35,077 nucleotides of DNA from an uncultured Prevotellaceae bacterium (GTDB lineage: Bacteria > Bacteroidota > Bacteroidia > Bacteroidales > Bacteroidaceae): NCBI GenBank assembly GCA_900314985.1, contig OMXL01000027.1, positions 1 to 35,077 of the forward strand. The letters run 5' to 3'. Below the pieces are notes generated by a model, which saw only the letters and a program-made list of their open reading frames with translations, ran no database searches and had not been told where the DNA came from. Both the position numbers and the translations under genes were made by a program. Of this stretch, positions 15,324-24,074 are shown in pieces (position 1 is the first letter of the stretch; every line of letters starts with the position of its first letter).

Positions 15324-15353
15324 CCTAGAAGTTCCTAGGCCATCCTAGAAAAT
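15324..15353 (+). repeat. 10-bp tandem repeat ending at the yigZ start
   Basis: CCTAGAAGTT, CCTAGGCCAT, CCTAGAAAAT: three 10-bp units running directly into the ATG at 15354. No ordinary Shine-Dalgarno is visible, as is common in Bacteroidota. Confidence 0.7.
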
Positions 15354-15932
15354 ATGACCGACGAGTTTAAGACCATAGCAACAACAAGCGAGGGATATTA
15401 CACCGAGAAACGGAGTAAGTTCCTCGCTTTTGCCCACCCCGTCAGCACCGTTGACGAGGTGAAGGACATCGTAGCACAATACCGCAAGAAGTACTACGAT
15501 GCCCGCCACGTCTGCTATGCCTATATGCTGGGAGCTGAGCGCACGGAGTTCCGTGCCAACGATGACGGAGAGCCATCGAGCACTGCCGGCAAACCTATTC
15601 TCGGACAAATCAACTCCAACGAGCTGTCTGATATCTTAATAGTAGTGGTTCGTTACTATGGTGGTGTCAACCTGGGCACCAGCGGTCTTATCGTAGCCTA
15701 TCGTGAAGCGGCGGCTGACGCTATTGCCCACGCAACAATAGAGATGCGACAAGTAGAGGAAATAGTGAAATACTCCTTTGCCTATCCACAGATGAACGAC
15801 GTGATGCGCATCGTCAAAGATATGAATCCACGCATCATTAGCCAAACCTACGATAACACCTGTGAGATTGTGTTATCCATACGAAAAAGCGAAGCTGAAC
15901 AGCTTCGCAATCGATTAAACAGTCTGTTGTAA
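15354..15932 (+). CDS. yigZ: YigZ/IMPACT family protein
   Basis: 192 residues. The N-terminal UPF0029/IMPACT domain is clear: EKRSKFLAFAHPVSTVDEV, ARHVCYAYMLG, the signature NDDGEPSSTAGKPILGQI (64-81), VVVRYYGGVNLGTSGL (98-113) and then REAAADAI. The C-terminal half is the smaller ferredoxin-like DUF1949 domain (YPQMNDVMRIVKDM, TYDNTCEIVLSI). IMPACT proteins are linked to translational control in eukaryotes; bacterial YigZ has no proven role. Its last codons overlap, on the opposite strand, the last codons of the FAD oxidoreductase gene by 18 bp. Confidence 0.92.
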   Translation: MTDEFKTIATTSEGYYTEKRSKFLAFAHPVSTVDEVKDIVAQYRKKYYDARHVCYAYMLGAERTEFRANDDGEPSSTAGKPILGQINSNELSDILIVVVRYYGGVNLGTSGLIVAYREAAADAIAHATIEMRQVEEIVKYSFAYPQMNDVMRIVKDMNPRIISQTYDNTCEIVLSIRKSEAEQLRNRLNSLL

Positions 15933-17468
15933 ATACTGCGCACACATCTCTGCGCAGCGTTCTCCATCAACACCCGCCGACACGATACCGCCAGCATAGC
16001 CGGCGCCCTCACCACAAGGAAAGAGTCCTTGCAGACGGATGTGCATCAGCGTCTCGCCGTCACGGACAATGCGCACAGGACTACTGGTACGCGTCTCTAC
16101 ACCAATCATCACTGCCTCGTTGGTCAGGAAACCATGACTCTGACGACCAAAGGCCTTAAAACCTTCTTGCAGACGATGACTGATGCTTTGTGGCATCCAG
16201 AAATGCAGGGGTGACGAAATCAATCCTGGAGCATAGGAGCTTCTTGGAAGGTCATAGCTCAGACGCTTGTTGACAAAGTCGGCCATACGCTGGGCTGGTG
16301 CGGTCTGCTTTCTGTTTCCCTGTTGCCAACAGTCGTGTTCCAACTGCTCTTGGAAATGCATCACACGCAATGGGTTATCGCCTTCAATGTCTTCGGCACG
16401 CGTCTCCACTACCATACCCGAATTAGACCACTGTCCGCCACGATTCGATGGCGACATACCATTGACCACAATCTGCTCCTTATCGGTAGCAGCAGGAATG
16501 ACGAAGCCACCAGGACACATGCAGAAAGAATAGACACCACGACCATCGACCTGAGTCACAAACGAATACTCAGCAGCAGGCAGGTACTTACCCCTACCCT
16601 GCTTATTATGGTATTGTATCTGGTCTATGAGCATTGAAGGATGTTCCAAGCGGACACCCACGGCAATACCCTTGGCCTCAATTTCTATCTTACTGTCTGC
16701 CAGATAGCGGTAGACATCACGAGCAGAATGGCCTGTAGCAAGGATAACTGGACCGCGGAATTCCTTGTCGGCTGCGAAACAGCCGACCACACGATTGCCC
16801 TCCAACAGCAACTGGGTCATCTTGGTTTGGAAATGCACCTCACCACCACAACGGATAATGGTATTGCGCATATTCTCAATGACACGCGGCAACTTGTCAG
16901 TACCAATATGCGGATGAGCATCGGCCAGGATATTCGTCGAGGCGCCATGCTGACAGAACACGTTGAGTATCTTCTCTATTGAGCCACGCTTCTTAGAACG
17001 AGTATATAGCTTGCCATCAGAATAGGCACCAGCTCCGCCCTCGCCAAAACAGTAGTTGCTCTCAGCATCCACCTGCTGTGTCTTGGCAATCTGTGCCAAA
17101 TCCTTCTTACGCTCATGCACATCCTTGCCACGCTCCAGAACGATGGGGCGCAGTCCGAGTTCGATGAGGCGCAAGGCAGCAAACAGTCCACCAGGGCCAG
17201 CACCAACGACAATGACCTGTGGGCGGTCACTAACATCAGGATATTCCGTATGCTGGTATTCATCGGCTGTGGGCTGTTCATTAATAAACACCCTCACCTT
17301 CATATTCACAAAGATAGTGCGTTGGCGGGCATCGATGCTACGACGAAGGATACGCACAGCCGTCACCGTGCGTACATCAAAGCCATATTCATCAGCCAAC
17401 CACGAGCGCAACGCCTGTTCATTGGCAGCCACCTGTGGTTGTACCCTAATCTGATATTCGTTGGTCAT
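15915..17468 (-). CDS. FAD-dependent oxidoreductase (COG2509-like)
   Basis: 517 residues. An N-terminal part of about 85 residues, predicted to carry a ferredoxin-like fold (QIRVQPQVAANEQAL, RQRTIFVNMKVRV), is followed by the Rossmann FAD site VIVVGAGPGGLFAAL (GAGPGG at 89-94) and the ribose-binding acid in VLERGKD (Glu112). It continues with NYCFGEGGAGAYSDGKLYTR, VILATGHSARDVY, and the second FAD loop LFPCGEGAGYAGGIVSAGVDG near the C-terminus. The arrangement is that of the uncharacterised FAD-dependent dehydrogenases of the YdcI/COG2509 type; the substrate is unknown. It overlaps DUF1232 upstream (ATGA, 17465-17468), so the two are translationally coupled. The start TNEYQIRVQP is preferred for that reason. 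Confidence 0.87.
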   Translation of the reverse strand: MTNEYQIRVQPQVAANEQALRSWLADEYGFDVRTVTAVRILRRSIDARQRTIFVNMKVRVFINEQPTADEYQHTEYPDVSDRPQVIVVGAGPGGLFAALRLIELGLRPIVLERGKDVHERKKDLAQIAKTQQVDAESNYCFGEGGAGAYSDGKLYTRSKKRGSIEKILNVFCQHGASTNILADAHPHIGTDKLPRVIENMRNTIIRCGGEVHFQTKMTQLLLEGNRVVGCFAADKEFRGPVILATGHSARDVYRYLADSKIEIEAKGIAVGVRLEHPSMLIDQIQYHNKQGRGKYLPAAEYSFVTQVDGRGVYSFCMCPGGFVIPAATDKEQIVVNGMSPSNRGGQWSNSGMVVETRAEDIEGDNPLRVMHFQEQLEHDCWQQGNRKQTAPAQRMADFVNKRLSYDLPRSSYAPGLISSPLHFWMPQSISHRLQEGFKAFGRQSHGFLTNEAVMIGVETRTSSPVRIVRDGETLMHIRLQGLFPCGEGAGYAGGIVSAGVDGERCAEMCAQYLQQTV

Positions 17469-17857
17469 TCTTCAGTTTTGAAGAGGTCTTTTATCTCGTC
17501 AATCTCATCATTATCGAACCACTTGCTCAGACGGTCCTTAGCCTTCTGCTGAATGTCAGGATCAACATCAGTCCATACCTTCTTTAATACGAAGAGCAAC
17601 ACGGCAAGGTCATCCGTCAGTCCTGCAATGGGAATAGCATCGGGAATGACGTCCAGCGGACTAATCATATAGCCCAAAGCACCAATGATCATGGCCTTAT
17701 TAGCCGTGCTCACCTTATCACTCTGCAAGGTGTAGTACAGGATTAAGGCAGCATAGACTAATTTAGCTCCAGCACGCTTGGCGATTTTTGCAATCTTGTC
17801 AACGAAGTCCGACTGTGAGAACTTGTTGGCATACTTCATAAAATCAGGTAATTCCAT
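17465..17857 (-). CDS. DUF1232 (YkvA-like) membrane protein
   Basis: 130 residues. The central signature AMIIGALGYMISPLDVIPDAI, followed by AGLTDDLAVLLFVLKKV, is DUF1232, a short membrane-associated domain with two helices. The N-terminus (MELPDFMKYANKFSQSDFVD) is amphipathic and the C-terminus is acidic (DEIDEIKDLFKTEE). The function is unknown; in other bacteria YkvA-like proteins sit near transport or stress genes. Its stop overlaps the start of the FAD oxidoreductase by 4 nt. A 7-bp-period AT-rich stretch lies between it and the DUF1460 gene. Confidence 0.88.
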   Translation of the reverse strand: MELPDFMKYANKFSQSDFVDKIAKIAKRAGAKLVYAALILYYTLQSDKVSTANKAMIIGALGYMISPLDVIPDAIPIAGLTDDLAVLLFVLKKVWTDVDPDIQQKAKDRLSKWFDNDEIDEIKDLFKTEE

Positions 17858-17866
17858 GTCTTTGTT

Positions 17867-17911
17867 TACTATTTGACTATTTACAATTTACGTTTTGACT
17901 ATTTACAATTG
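17867..17911. repeat. Heptamer-like array upstream of DUF1232
   Basis: A degenerate 7-bp-period run (GACTATT, TACAATT, TACGTTT, then GACTATT, TACAATT again after one extra base). On the minus strand it precedes the DUF1232 start and follows the DUF1460 stop (17913). Confidence 0.5.
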
Positions 17912-17912
17912 G

Positions 17913-18755
17913 TTACTTGTTGATTCTTATCACTCTGATGCCCGTATGCGACGGATGTTTCTGCAGATACTGGTAGAACGTCATGGGTTCCTCGACGACC
18001 TTCTTGTGTATCATCGACGCATTAAGCAGGTGCAAGCCGTCTTTCTTCCAGACTGCAAAGCCCAAGTGAGCAATGTCCAACCCTTTCTTATTGCAGGTAA
18101 TGGCGATGATGTCTCCATCGTGGACAGCCTGACGCAGAGCCTTCGTACTGCGACGTAGCGCACTCTTGGGAATATAGCGGGCCTTCGTACCTGTAAGCTG
18201 TTTCTCCTGCTGACGGATGACGGGCACCAGCTTCGGCTGTGCCTTCAACGCCTTGTAGGCAGTGGGGTGTATACTCATATAGTTCACGCTGACGCGCTGG
18301 ACAGCCGTAAAGGGTGGATTCGGCGACTGTATCTCCTTGACAATCTTCATGGCCTGCTTGTCTGCAATCCAGTCGGAGAAGTAGTGCAGTCGCGAGGTAT
18401 AGTCGGTCATCACACCTTGTCTGTATCTCAGCATGCGCAATGTCGTCAGGTAGTCGTTCCATGTGCGTTTTCCCTGCTGTGCACAGAGCTTCAGCGCTGT
18501 CACCGTCTCCACCAGTGTGGTGCAGTCCAGTTGTCGTGTATTTACCACCAATTGCTCGTTATCGTTGACCTCCAAGGTATGTGCCACATAGGGTACCCCC
18601 AGAAACTGGCGGGCAAACCACAGTGTCGACGTTTCCTTGTCGGCTTGAGCCAACAGGCGGCAGACAGTCACACTGTCAGCCTTCTGATAGGTTACCTGCG
18701 CCTCAGCCCATAAGACTGGTAGCAGCAATAGGATATATAGCAAGCGATATCTCAT
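17913..18755 (-). CDS. DUF1460 (N-acetylmuramoyl-L-alanine amidase-like) protein
   Basis: 280 residues with a signal peptide (LLYILLLLPVLWAEAQ), so periplasmic. The DUF1460 domain, a Cys-peptidase fold related to NlpC/P60, has its nucleophile Cys78 in RQLDCTTLVETVTAL, the usual catalytic His230 in DIAHLGFAVW, and further conserved stretches FLGVPYVAHTLE, RLHYFSDWI and HDGDIIAITCN. Family members are proposed to act on murein peptides; for this one activity is inferred only from the residues. The ATG at 18755 overlaps the DUF4421 stop by 4 nt (18752-18755). Confidence 0.88.
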   Translation of the reverse strand: MRYRLLYILLLLPVLWAEAQVTYQKADSVTVCRLLAQADKETSTLWFARQFLGVPYVAHTLEVNDNEQLVVNTRQLDCTTLVETVTALKLCAQQGKRTWNDYLTTLRMLRYRQGVMTDYTSRLHYFSDWIADKQAMKIVKEIQSPNPPFTAVQRVSVNYMSIHPTAYKALKAQPKLVPVIRQQEKQLTGTKARYIPKSALRRSTKALRQAVHDGDIIAITCNKKGLDIAHLGFAVWKKDGLHLLNASMIHKKVVEEPMTFYQYLQKHPSHTGIRVIRINK

Positions 18756-19843
18756 TCCTTATTCTTTTTATATCTGCTGCGCGCCCCGAAGTTGTAGCCG
18801 ACATACATATTCAGACTGCCAAAGATGTTGTTGGCAGCAAAGCGCGACTTATGATAGTTGTAGGCACGAGCAATGACTGAGGCTCCGGCATACCAGCGCA
18901 TATTGTTGTACACCAAGCCAAAACGTCCGATGCCGTCGATATTGACATTATTAAGATTCAGGATGTCCTTACTACTATATGTTTCACCTCGCGTACGCTT
19001 GTAGGCCAATGCCAACGAGAGACTGGAGCAGAACAACCAGTTCTTGGCAAACACCCAGTTGTAGGCATAGCCGACGGAGGCGCTGGAGTTATAGTATCTC
19101 ACGCTATTAAACATCAGTCCACTATCCAACTTGACCGTATTGCTGCCCAAGCGCTCGTCAATCTCTTGCTGCAACATCTCATGATCAAAATCTATACTGT
19201 TACGCGTCCAGGCAACACCCACCATCCACGAGCCACAACTGATTTTCTGGATAGTACTCTGCGCAAAGGCTGCCGGATAGGAGAAGCGCTGGTGGTTGAA
19301 GATGTAATAGAGATTGACTCCCGTAATGCCCACGCTGATTCCGCCAAAGGGAATACCCTCCAAACTACGGGTATCTACATTCTTACCCAAATTGATGCGA
19401 CGTATCTTGTAGTCACAACCAGTACGACGATAGTACAAATCAACACCGACTTGTGCGGCATAAATGCTGATGTCAAATTCCTGCTTGAGGTCCTTGTTAT
19501 CTACGTCAACATTCTTCAAGTCAAAAGTATAACCAGCGAAGACCCAACGCCAGCCGAAGTAAGGGCCGACCTTTAAATTGGGCGCAGGCGACAGCCATAC
19601 CGACTGGGCGTCAGAACCTGTCGTACCAAGATGATAATAGTCATAGGTATGCGTAGCCTGAAGCATGACCGACCAGTTATAGTGTTGCGGTTCTACATAT
19701 TTTTCATCAATGTAGCTAAAGCCACGGATGACACGACGCAGCCAACTCATCTTCTTCTCTGGCTGTTCCTCCACCTGCAACGTATCTTGCGCTACCACCT
19801 GTAGCGCCACTACGGCCAATATCGTCAGCAACACTTTCCTCAT
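18752..19843 (-). CDS. DUF4421 outer-membrane protein
   Basis: 363 residues with a signal peptide (VLLTILAVVALQVVAQ). The body shows DUF4421 signatures: GFSYIDEKYVEPQHYNWSVM, FGWRWVFAGYTFDLKN and YYRRTGCDYKIRRINLGKN. A run of about eight alternating aromatic strands ends with FGSLNMYVGYNFGARSRYKK, consistent with an outer-membrane barrel. The function is not known. It is coupled to the DUF1460 gene by a 4-nt overlap, so an envelope role for the pair is plausible but unproven. It starts 4 nt after the Gfo/Idh/MocA gene ends. Confidence 0.85.
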   Translation of the reverse strand: MRKVLLTILAVVALQVVAQDTLQVEEQPEKKMSWLRRVIRGFSYIDEKYVEPQHYNWSVMLQATHTYDYYHLGTTGSDAQSVWLSPAPNLKVGPYFGWRWVFAGYTFDLKNVDVDNKDLKQEFDISIYAAQVGVDLYYRRTGCDYKIRRINLGKNVDTRSLEGIPFGGISVGITGVNLYYIFNHQRFSYPAAFAQSTIQKISCGSWMVGVAWTRNSIDFDHEMLQQEIDERLGSNTVKLDSGLMFNSVRYYNSSASVGYAYNWVFAKNWLFCSSLSLALAYKRTRGETYSSKDILNLNNVNIDGIGRFGLVYNNMRWYAGASVIARAYNYHKSRFAANNIFGSLNMYVGYNFGARSRYKKNKE

Positions 19844-19847
19844 AGAC

Positions 19848-20831
19848 TTAGAATTTTCCTAATATACGGTCCAGCACCCAGTTCACGGGCGTAGCCGACA
19901 CACTTGTACACTCGCAGACACCAATGCCCTGCAGCTGTTCACAAACACTCTTGATGAGTGGATACTGCACATAGGGCGGATTGGGCACTTCCAATAATTG
20001 CGTACCCTCGCTGGTATGCAGCAGAATAGGCTTATAGTCGAAGACCGAGAAACTCATCAGTCCCTTGTCGCCAATAATCTCGATGCAGTCCTCGCGTGCC
20101 GACTCATGACCCACAAAGCACCAGGAGCCACTGCCAGGTACACCGCTCTCAAACTCAAAGCAAGCACTCACCGAGTCTTCAGCCTCATAGAGTTTGCCAC
20201 GATTGGCACAAATACCACGAGCCTCGATGATAACACCAAAGATATGCTGCAGCAGATCAAGCTGATGGGGCGCCAAATCGTAGAAGTAGCCGCCACCCGC
20301 AATATCGGGCTGCAAGCGCCAAGGCAACGTGTCGGGTTTGGTATAATCAAGTTCACGAGGCGGTACGGCAAAGCGAATCTGTACGTTGATGACCTTACCA
20401 ATGGTGCCGTCATCAACCAGCTGTTTTACCTTCTGAAAATAAGGCAGATAGCGACGGTAGTAAGCCACAAAACAAGGCACGCCCGTCTCTGCGCTGATAC
20501 GGTTAATGCGCGCACAGTCTTCATAGGATGCTGCCAACGGTTTCTCGACATATACGGGTTTGCCAGCCTTCATGGCCATAATGGCATAGGTAGCATGACT
20601 GCTGGGAGGCGTCGCAATATAGACGGCATTCACGTCAGGGTCGTCAATCAGCTCCTGGCCATCGGTATACCATTTCGGTATGCCGTGTCGCACAGCATAA
20701 CTACGCGCCTTCTTTTCCTGACGGCTCATCACCGCCACGACAGAAGAGCCCTCTATTTCAGAGAATGCCGGCCCGCTTTTCTTTTCAGTCACCTCACCAC
20801 AGCCGATGAAGCCCCACCGTAATATCTTCAT
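19848..20831 (-). CDS. Gfo/Idh/MocA-family NAD(P)-dependent oxidoreductase
   Basis: 327 residues from ATG 20831. The open frame extends to a TTG at 20843, but that TTG lies inside the -7 box, so the ATG is preferred. The Rossmann motif GFIGCGEV is at 7-14, the family's EKPLA at 96-100 (catalytic lysine 97), and GGGYFYDLAPHQLDLL follows in the second domain, giving the YDxxxHQLD active-site pattern. Members oxidise or reduce sugars or inositols with NAD(P); the substrate cannot be predicted. It heads the minus-strand group with DUF4421 and DUF1460, with no obvious metabolic neighbours. Confidence 0.9.
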   Translation of the reverse strand: MKILRWGFIGCGEVTEKKSGPAFSEIEGSSVVAVMSRQEKKARSYAVRHGIPKWYTDGQELIDDPDVNAVYIATPPSSHATYAIMAMKAGKPVYVEKPLAASYEDCARINRISAETGVPCFVAYYRRYLPYFQKVKQLVDDGTIGKVINVQIRFAVPPRELDYTKPDTLPWRLQPDIAGGGYFYDLAPHQLDLLQHIFGVIIEARGICANRGKLYEAEDSVSACFEFESGVPGSGSWCFVGHESAREDCIEIIGDKGLMSFSVFDYKPILLHTSEGTQLLEVPNPPYVQYPLIKSVCEQLQGIGVCECTSVSATPVNWVLDRILGKF

Positions 20832-20840
20832 AATCGAGTG

Positions 20841-20900
20841 CAAAGATACAAAATAATTCTTAATTCTTAATTCTTAATTCTCAATTTATTTGTACCTTTG
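20841..20900. promoter_or_regulatory. Divergent promoters around an AATTCTT heptamer array
   Basis: The minus -7 TATCTTTG (20848-20841) is 9 nt from the oxidoreductase ATG. After 6 bp come four 7-mers (AATTCTT x3, AATTCTC; 20855-20882). Ten bp later comes the plus -7 TACCTTTG (20893-20900), 9 nt before ATG 20910. Neither has a TTG at 19-20 nt. Confidence 0.75.
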
Positions 20901-20909
20901 CATCATTAA

Positions 20910-21902
20910 ATGCGAAAAGCAATGGAAAAGCAGCATGATATGACTCTCATGAAACCTCGCAGCTACCGCAGTGTGCTGATGACAGGTTTTCGTCTCTATA
21001 CCGAGAATTTCCGTCGATTATTCAAAGCATCATGGCAGATGGCATTACTCTATGCTATCGCTTGTGGCGCCTTTGGGACACTGGCCGTTATTAAACTCCC
21101 AGAGATGGCTGTAGCCCTCATCCAGCAGCTGACGGTCTATCACGGACTATTTCAGGAAACCCTCGTACAGTATTTCATCACATCCTTAGAGATTCTGGGG
21201 CTTCTGCTGTTGGCCATTTCCACGCTGGCACTGGCCTCTGCCACCATTATCAACAAGCTGAAGGAACACAAGGATACGGGCGCCATCACCCTACCGCCCT
21301 ACTGGCTGAGCGCCAGTCCGCAGATGATGGGACGCTCGCTTAAGGGGCTCTTTTTTACACTGTTGGTTATACTGATACCTATTGTTCTGATGGTGTTTGC
21401 AATAGTGGGTGCCGAGGCTTTCAGACCGCAACTGATTGCCAACCACATCATCACACTGACAGCCACTTTCTGCATCGGTATGCTCATCATCTTCCTGCTG
21501 AGTCTGCCCCTTTTCTATGTGCTGATGAAATACCTGATGGAAGCACCTTGCGGCTATTGGAAAACGCTGGGCAACTATTACGGACGAGGCATGCGCCACT
21601 GGGGCAGCCTCTTTGTGGTATTCTTTGTCAGCATCCTATTGGTAGAGATTGTTGCCCTGGTCATCATGCTGCCTGCCCACATTCTGGCCATTGCCAACCA
21701 GCAGGCACAGATGGGTGTACTCATTGGCGACCCGCTGGGTATGCCGTCGTATATGCCCGCCCTGACTTTTGCCACCTTCATGCTCTGCTGCTTCATCGAA
21801 TTTTACGTGAGTCAGGTAATGCTCGTCCATAACTACTATATCTATGGCGCCATCGAGAGCAAGGAACAAGAACATGAACAACAAAAACTGGACATACAAT
21901 GA
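20910..21902 (+). CDS. Uncharacterised six-helix membrane protein
   Basis: 330 residues from ATG 20910, which is 9 nt after a -7 box. A basic N-terminus is followed by about six hydrophobic segments at roughly 42-60, 90-112, 145-168, 178-206, 226-256 and 276-302. A charged stretch lies between the second and third ([12 protein letters not shown]) and the C-terminal tail is acidic and Gln-rich. I do not recognise a named family; related Bacteroidales proteins are described only as hypothetical membrane proteins. Its stop overlaps the hisB start (ATGA at 21899-21902), so translation of hisB is probably coupled to it. No link to histidine synthesis is visible in its sequence. Confidence 0.75.
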   Translation: MRKAMEKQHDMTLMKPRSYRSVLMTGFRLYTENFRRLFKASWQMALLYAIACGAFGTLAVIKLPEMAVALIQQLTVYHGLFQETLVQYFITSLEILGLLLLAISTLALASATIINKLKEHKDTGAITLPPYWLSASPQMMGRSLKGLFFTLLVILIPIVLMVFAIVGAEAFRPQLIANHIITLTATFCIGMLIIFLLSLPLFYVLMKYLMEAPCGYWKTLGNYYGRGMRHWGSLFVVFFVSILLVEIVALVIMLPAHILAIANQQAQMGVLIGDPLGMPSYMPALTFATFMLCCFIEFYVSQVMLVHNYYIYGAIESKEQEHEQQKLDIQ

Positions 21903-22957
21903 AGAAGATACTCTTTATAGACCGTGACGGAACCATCATTCGCGAACCTGAAGACGAACAGATTGACAGCTTTGAGAAGTTGCAGTTTGTGCCTCGTGCC
22001 ATTTCCAATCTGGTATTTCTGCGCCAGCACACTGACTACGAGTTTGTGATGGTTAGCAATCAGGACGGACTGGGCACCGATGCCTTTCCTGAAGATACGT
22101 TCTGGCCTGTCCATAACTTCATTCTCGACACGCTGCGTGGCGAGGGTGTTGAGTTCGACGACATCCTCATCGACCCACACTTCCCTGAAGATAACGCTCC
22201 CACGCGCAAGCCCAACACAGGACTGGTGGAGAAATATATGAACAACCCTGAATACGACATTCAGGGCAGCTACGTCATTGGTGACCGCGATACCGACCGC
22301 CAGTTTGCTGAGAACATAGGCTGTGGATTCCTACAGGTGGGTGACTGGGATAAGGTGGCCGCTATTGCCTTTGGTGGCGAGCGTACCGCAGAGGTGCGTC
22401 GCACCACCAAGGAGACAGATATTCTGGTAAAGGTGGATCTCGATGGCAATGGTCGTTGCGATATCCAGACTGGTTTGGGTTTCTTCGACCACATGCTGGA
22501 GCAGATTGGCAAACACGGAATGATAGACCTCACCGTACACTGCAATGGTGACCTGCACGTTGACGAGCACCACACCATCGAGGACACGGCGCTGGCACTT
22601 GGCGAATGTCTGTTGAAAGCTTTAGGCGACAAGCGTGGCATTGAGCGCTATGGCTACTGTCTGCCCATGGATGACTGTCTCTGTTCTGTTTGCCTTGACT
22701 TTGGCGGACGCCCCTGGCTGGTATGGGATGCCGAGTTCCATCGCGAGAAGATTGGCGAGATGCCCACAGAGATGTTCCTACATTTCTTTAAGAGTCTGAG
22801 CGATGCTGCACGTATGAATCTCAACATCAAGGCTGAAGGACAGAACGAGCACCACAAGATTGAAGGCATCTTCAAGGCATTGGCGCGCGCACTGAAAATG
22901 GCAGTACGCAGAGACATCTATCACTACGAACTGCCATCTACCAAAGGCGCCCTATAG
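21899..22957 (+). CDS. hisB: Bifunctional histidinol-phosphatase / imidazoleglycerol-phosphate dehydratase
   Basis: 352 residues joining two activities of histidine synthesis. The N-terminal HAD phosphatase has the nucleophile motif FIDRDGT (6-12), the loop [10 protein letters not shown] (52-61) and YVIGDRDTD (125-133). Its metal-binding loop reads [14 protein letters not shown], without the cysteines of the E. coli enzyme, which appears normal in Bacteroidota. The C-terminal dehydratase begins near 170 and carries [14 protein letters not shown] (194-207), [17 protein letters not shown] (220-236) and, near the end, [20 protein letters not shown], the manganese-binding histidines of HisB. Other his genes are not here; the only operon partner is the membrane protein upstream. 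Confidence 0.95.
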   Translation: MKKILFIDRDGTIIREPEDEQIDSFEKLQFVPRAISNLVFLRQHTDYEFVMVSNQDGLGTDAFPEDTFWPVHNFILDTLRGEGVEFDDILIDPHFPEDNAPTRKPNTGLVEKYMNNPEYDIQGSYVIGDRDTDRQFAENIGCGFLQVGDWDKVAAIAFGGERTAEVRRTTKETDILVKVDLDGNGRCDIQTGLGFFDHMLEQIGKHGMIDLTVHCNGDLHVDEHHTIEDTALALGECLLKALGDKRGIERYGYCLPMDDCLCSVCLDFGGRPWLVWDAEFHREKIGEMPTEMFLHFFKSLSDAARMNLNIKAEGQNEHHKIEGIFKALARALKMAVRRDIYHYELPSTKGAL

Positions 22958-22979
22958 ACGTATAATTGTCAATTATCAC

Positions 22980-23951
22980 TTAGCGTGACGGCCAAATCAT
23001 CTCCATCGGATAGTGTAGCAGTAGGTGTCTGTAAGAACGTTTGCGAGCCATCAGACAACGCAGAATGAAGCGTCCTTCTTCCTCTGATGGTTCACAGAGC
23101 ATGTATTGGCGGGCAAGCCCTAACGTCTTTTGCATCACCCACATCACACCTGCAGCAAACTGTGTCAGTCCCAGCGTCTGCAGCGTAGCTGAAAGGTTGG
23201 CACCATCCTTGAACGGCTGGAAATCGCCCTGAAGCTGACTTAGCACAAAAAAGTAGTCCAGCAAGAAACCCATGGTGGCCTTTCCACTCAACAACCGTTG
23301 CTGGAACGTTTGCAACATGCAGACGGCATTCATCATCAACGAAGGCACATACAGGTCATCCTCACACGGGCTGAACATCAGGTCTTTGTTTTGCATAAAC
23401 CACTTTTGCATCCTTCTGTTTACAAACGTGTTACGCGCCGACAGCACACGATAGCAGAGGTTCACAGGGGTATTCTCCCAAGCATGCAGAGCCAACGAGG
23501 TATAGCGGCATTGTATCTCCTCCTGACCAGTCTGGCGTGCAAACTTGATGGCGCGATCCATGCTGCAATCCACAAAGACATCGATGGCAGTAGCCTGCAC
23601 GAAGTGTGGCAGTTCATCGTCTGAATGAAGACGCATACCCAGTCCATTCATCGCGGTAGCGCGGATTTTGCGCTCAGTCAACTTGCTGACGAGTTTTCGA
23701 CAACGGCTATTATACAATTCCTGCTCTTCGCGAAGTTCCTCAGCATCGGCCATCCAGTCAAGGCTCAAATCGTGAGGAACGCGCAAGCCAAATTCAAACA
23801 GCCGCTCTATACCTTTGTAACAAACACCCACCAAGCCATGCCGACGGGCAGTCTGATAGATGTCGTGCCACTCTTGAGCCGATGGTCCTCGGCTTAAACA
23901 GTCTAATTGTCCGATGGCCACTCGTAGTAATTCAAAAAACAGTTCTTGCAT
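22980..23951 (-). CDS. Nucleotidyltransferase-like protein (NTP_transf_5) with altered active site
   Basis: 323 residues. The overall pattern, with helical N-terminus (WHDIYQTARRHGLVGVCYKG), LSLDWMADAEELREEQELYN and a helical C-terminal half, fits the NTP_transf_5 family common in Bacteroidales polysaccharide loci. Active members carry K-G early in the domain and a G-D-I-D metal motif. Here the first reads MNGLGMRL (101-108) and the second TAIDVFVD (121-128), so the lysine and the first acid are missing and catalysis is doubtful. It may be a regulatory or degenerate member. It is single, with a -7 box at 23999-23992, and divergent from the ligA-like gene. Confidence 0.6.
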   Translation of the reverse strand: MQELFFELLRVAIGQLDCLSRGPSAQEWHDIYQTARRHGLVGVCYKGIERLFEFGLRVPHDLSLDWMADAEELREEQELYNSRCRKLVSKLTERKIRATAMNGLGMRLHSDDELPHFVQATAIDVFVDCSMDRAIKFARQTGQEEIQCRYTSLALHAWENTPVNLCYRVLSARNTFVNRRMQKWFMQNKDLMFSPCEDDLYVPSLMMNAVCMLQTFQQRLLSGKATMGFLLDYFFVLSQLQGDFQPFKDGANLSATLQTLGLTQFAAGVMWVMQKTLGLARQYMLCEPSEEEGRFILRCLMARKRSYRHLLLHYPMEMIWPSR

Positions 23952-23991
23952 GATAAACGTATAGATAGTAGTTTATTAAGTAATTCTGTTG

Positions 23992-24050
23992 CAAAGATAC
24001 GAAAAATTCTCAATTCTCAATTCCCAATTCTCAATTATTTTGTATCTTTG
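23992..24050. promoter_or_regulatory. Divergent promoters around an AATTCTC heptamer array
   Basis: The minus -7 TATCTTTG (23999-23992) is 40 nt from the 23951 ATG. After 5 bp come four 7-mers (AATTCTC, AATTCTC, AATTCCC, AATTCTC; 24005-24032). Ten bp later comes the plus -7 TATCTTTG (24043-24050), 24 nt before the ligA-like ATG. Confidence 0.75.
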
Positions 24051-24074
24051 CACAAAATTTGTGGATAGACGACT

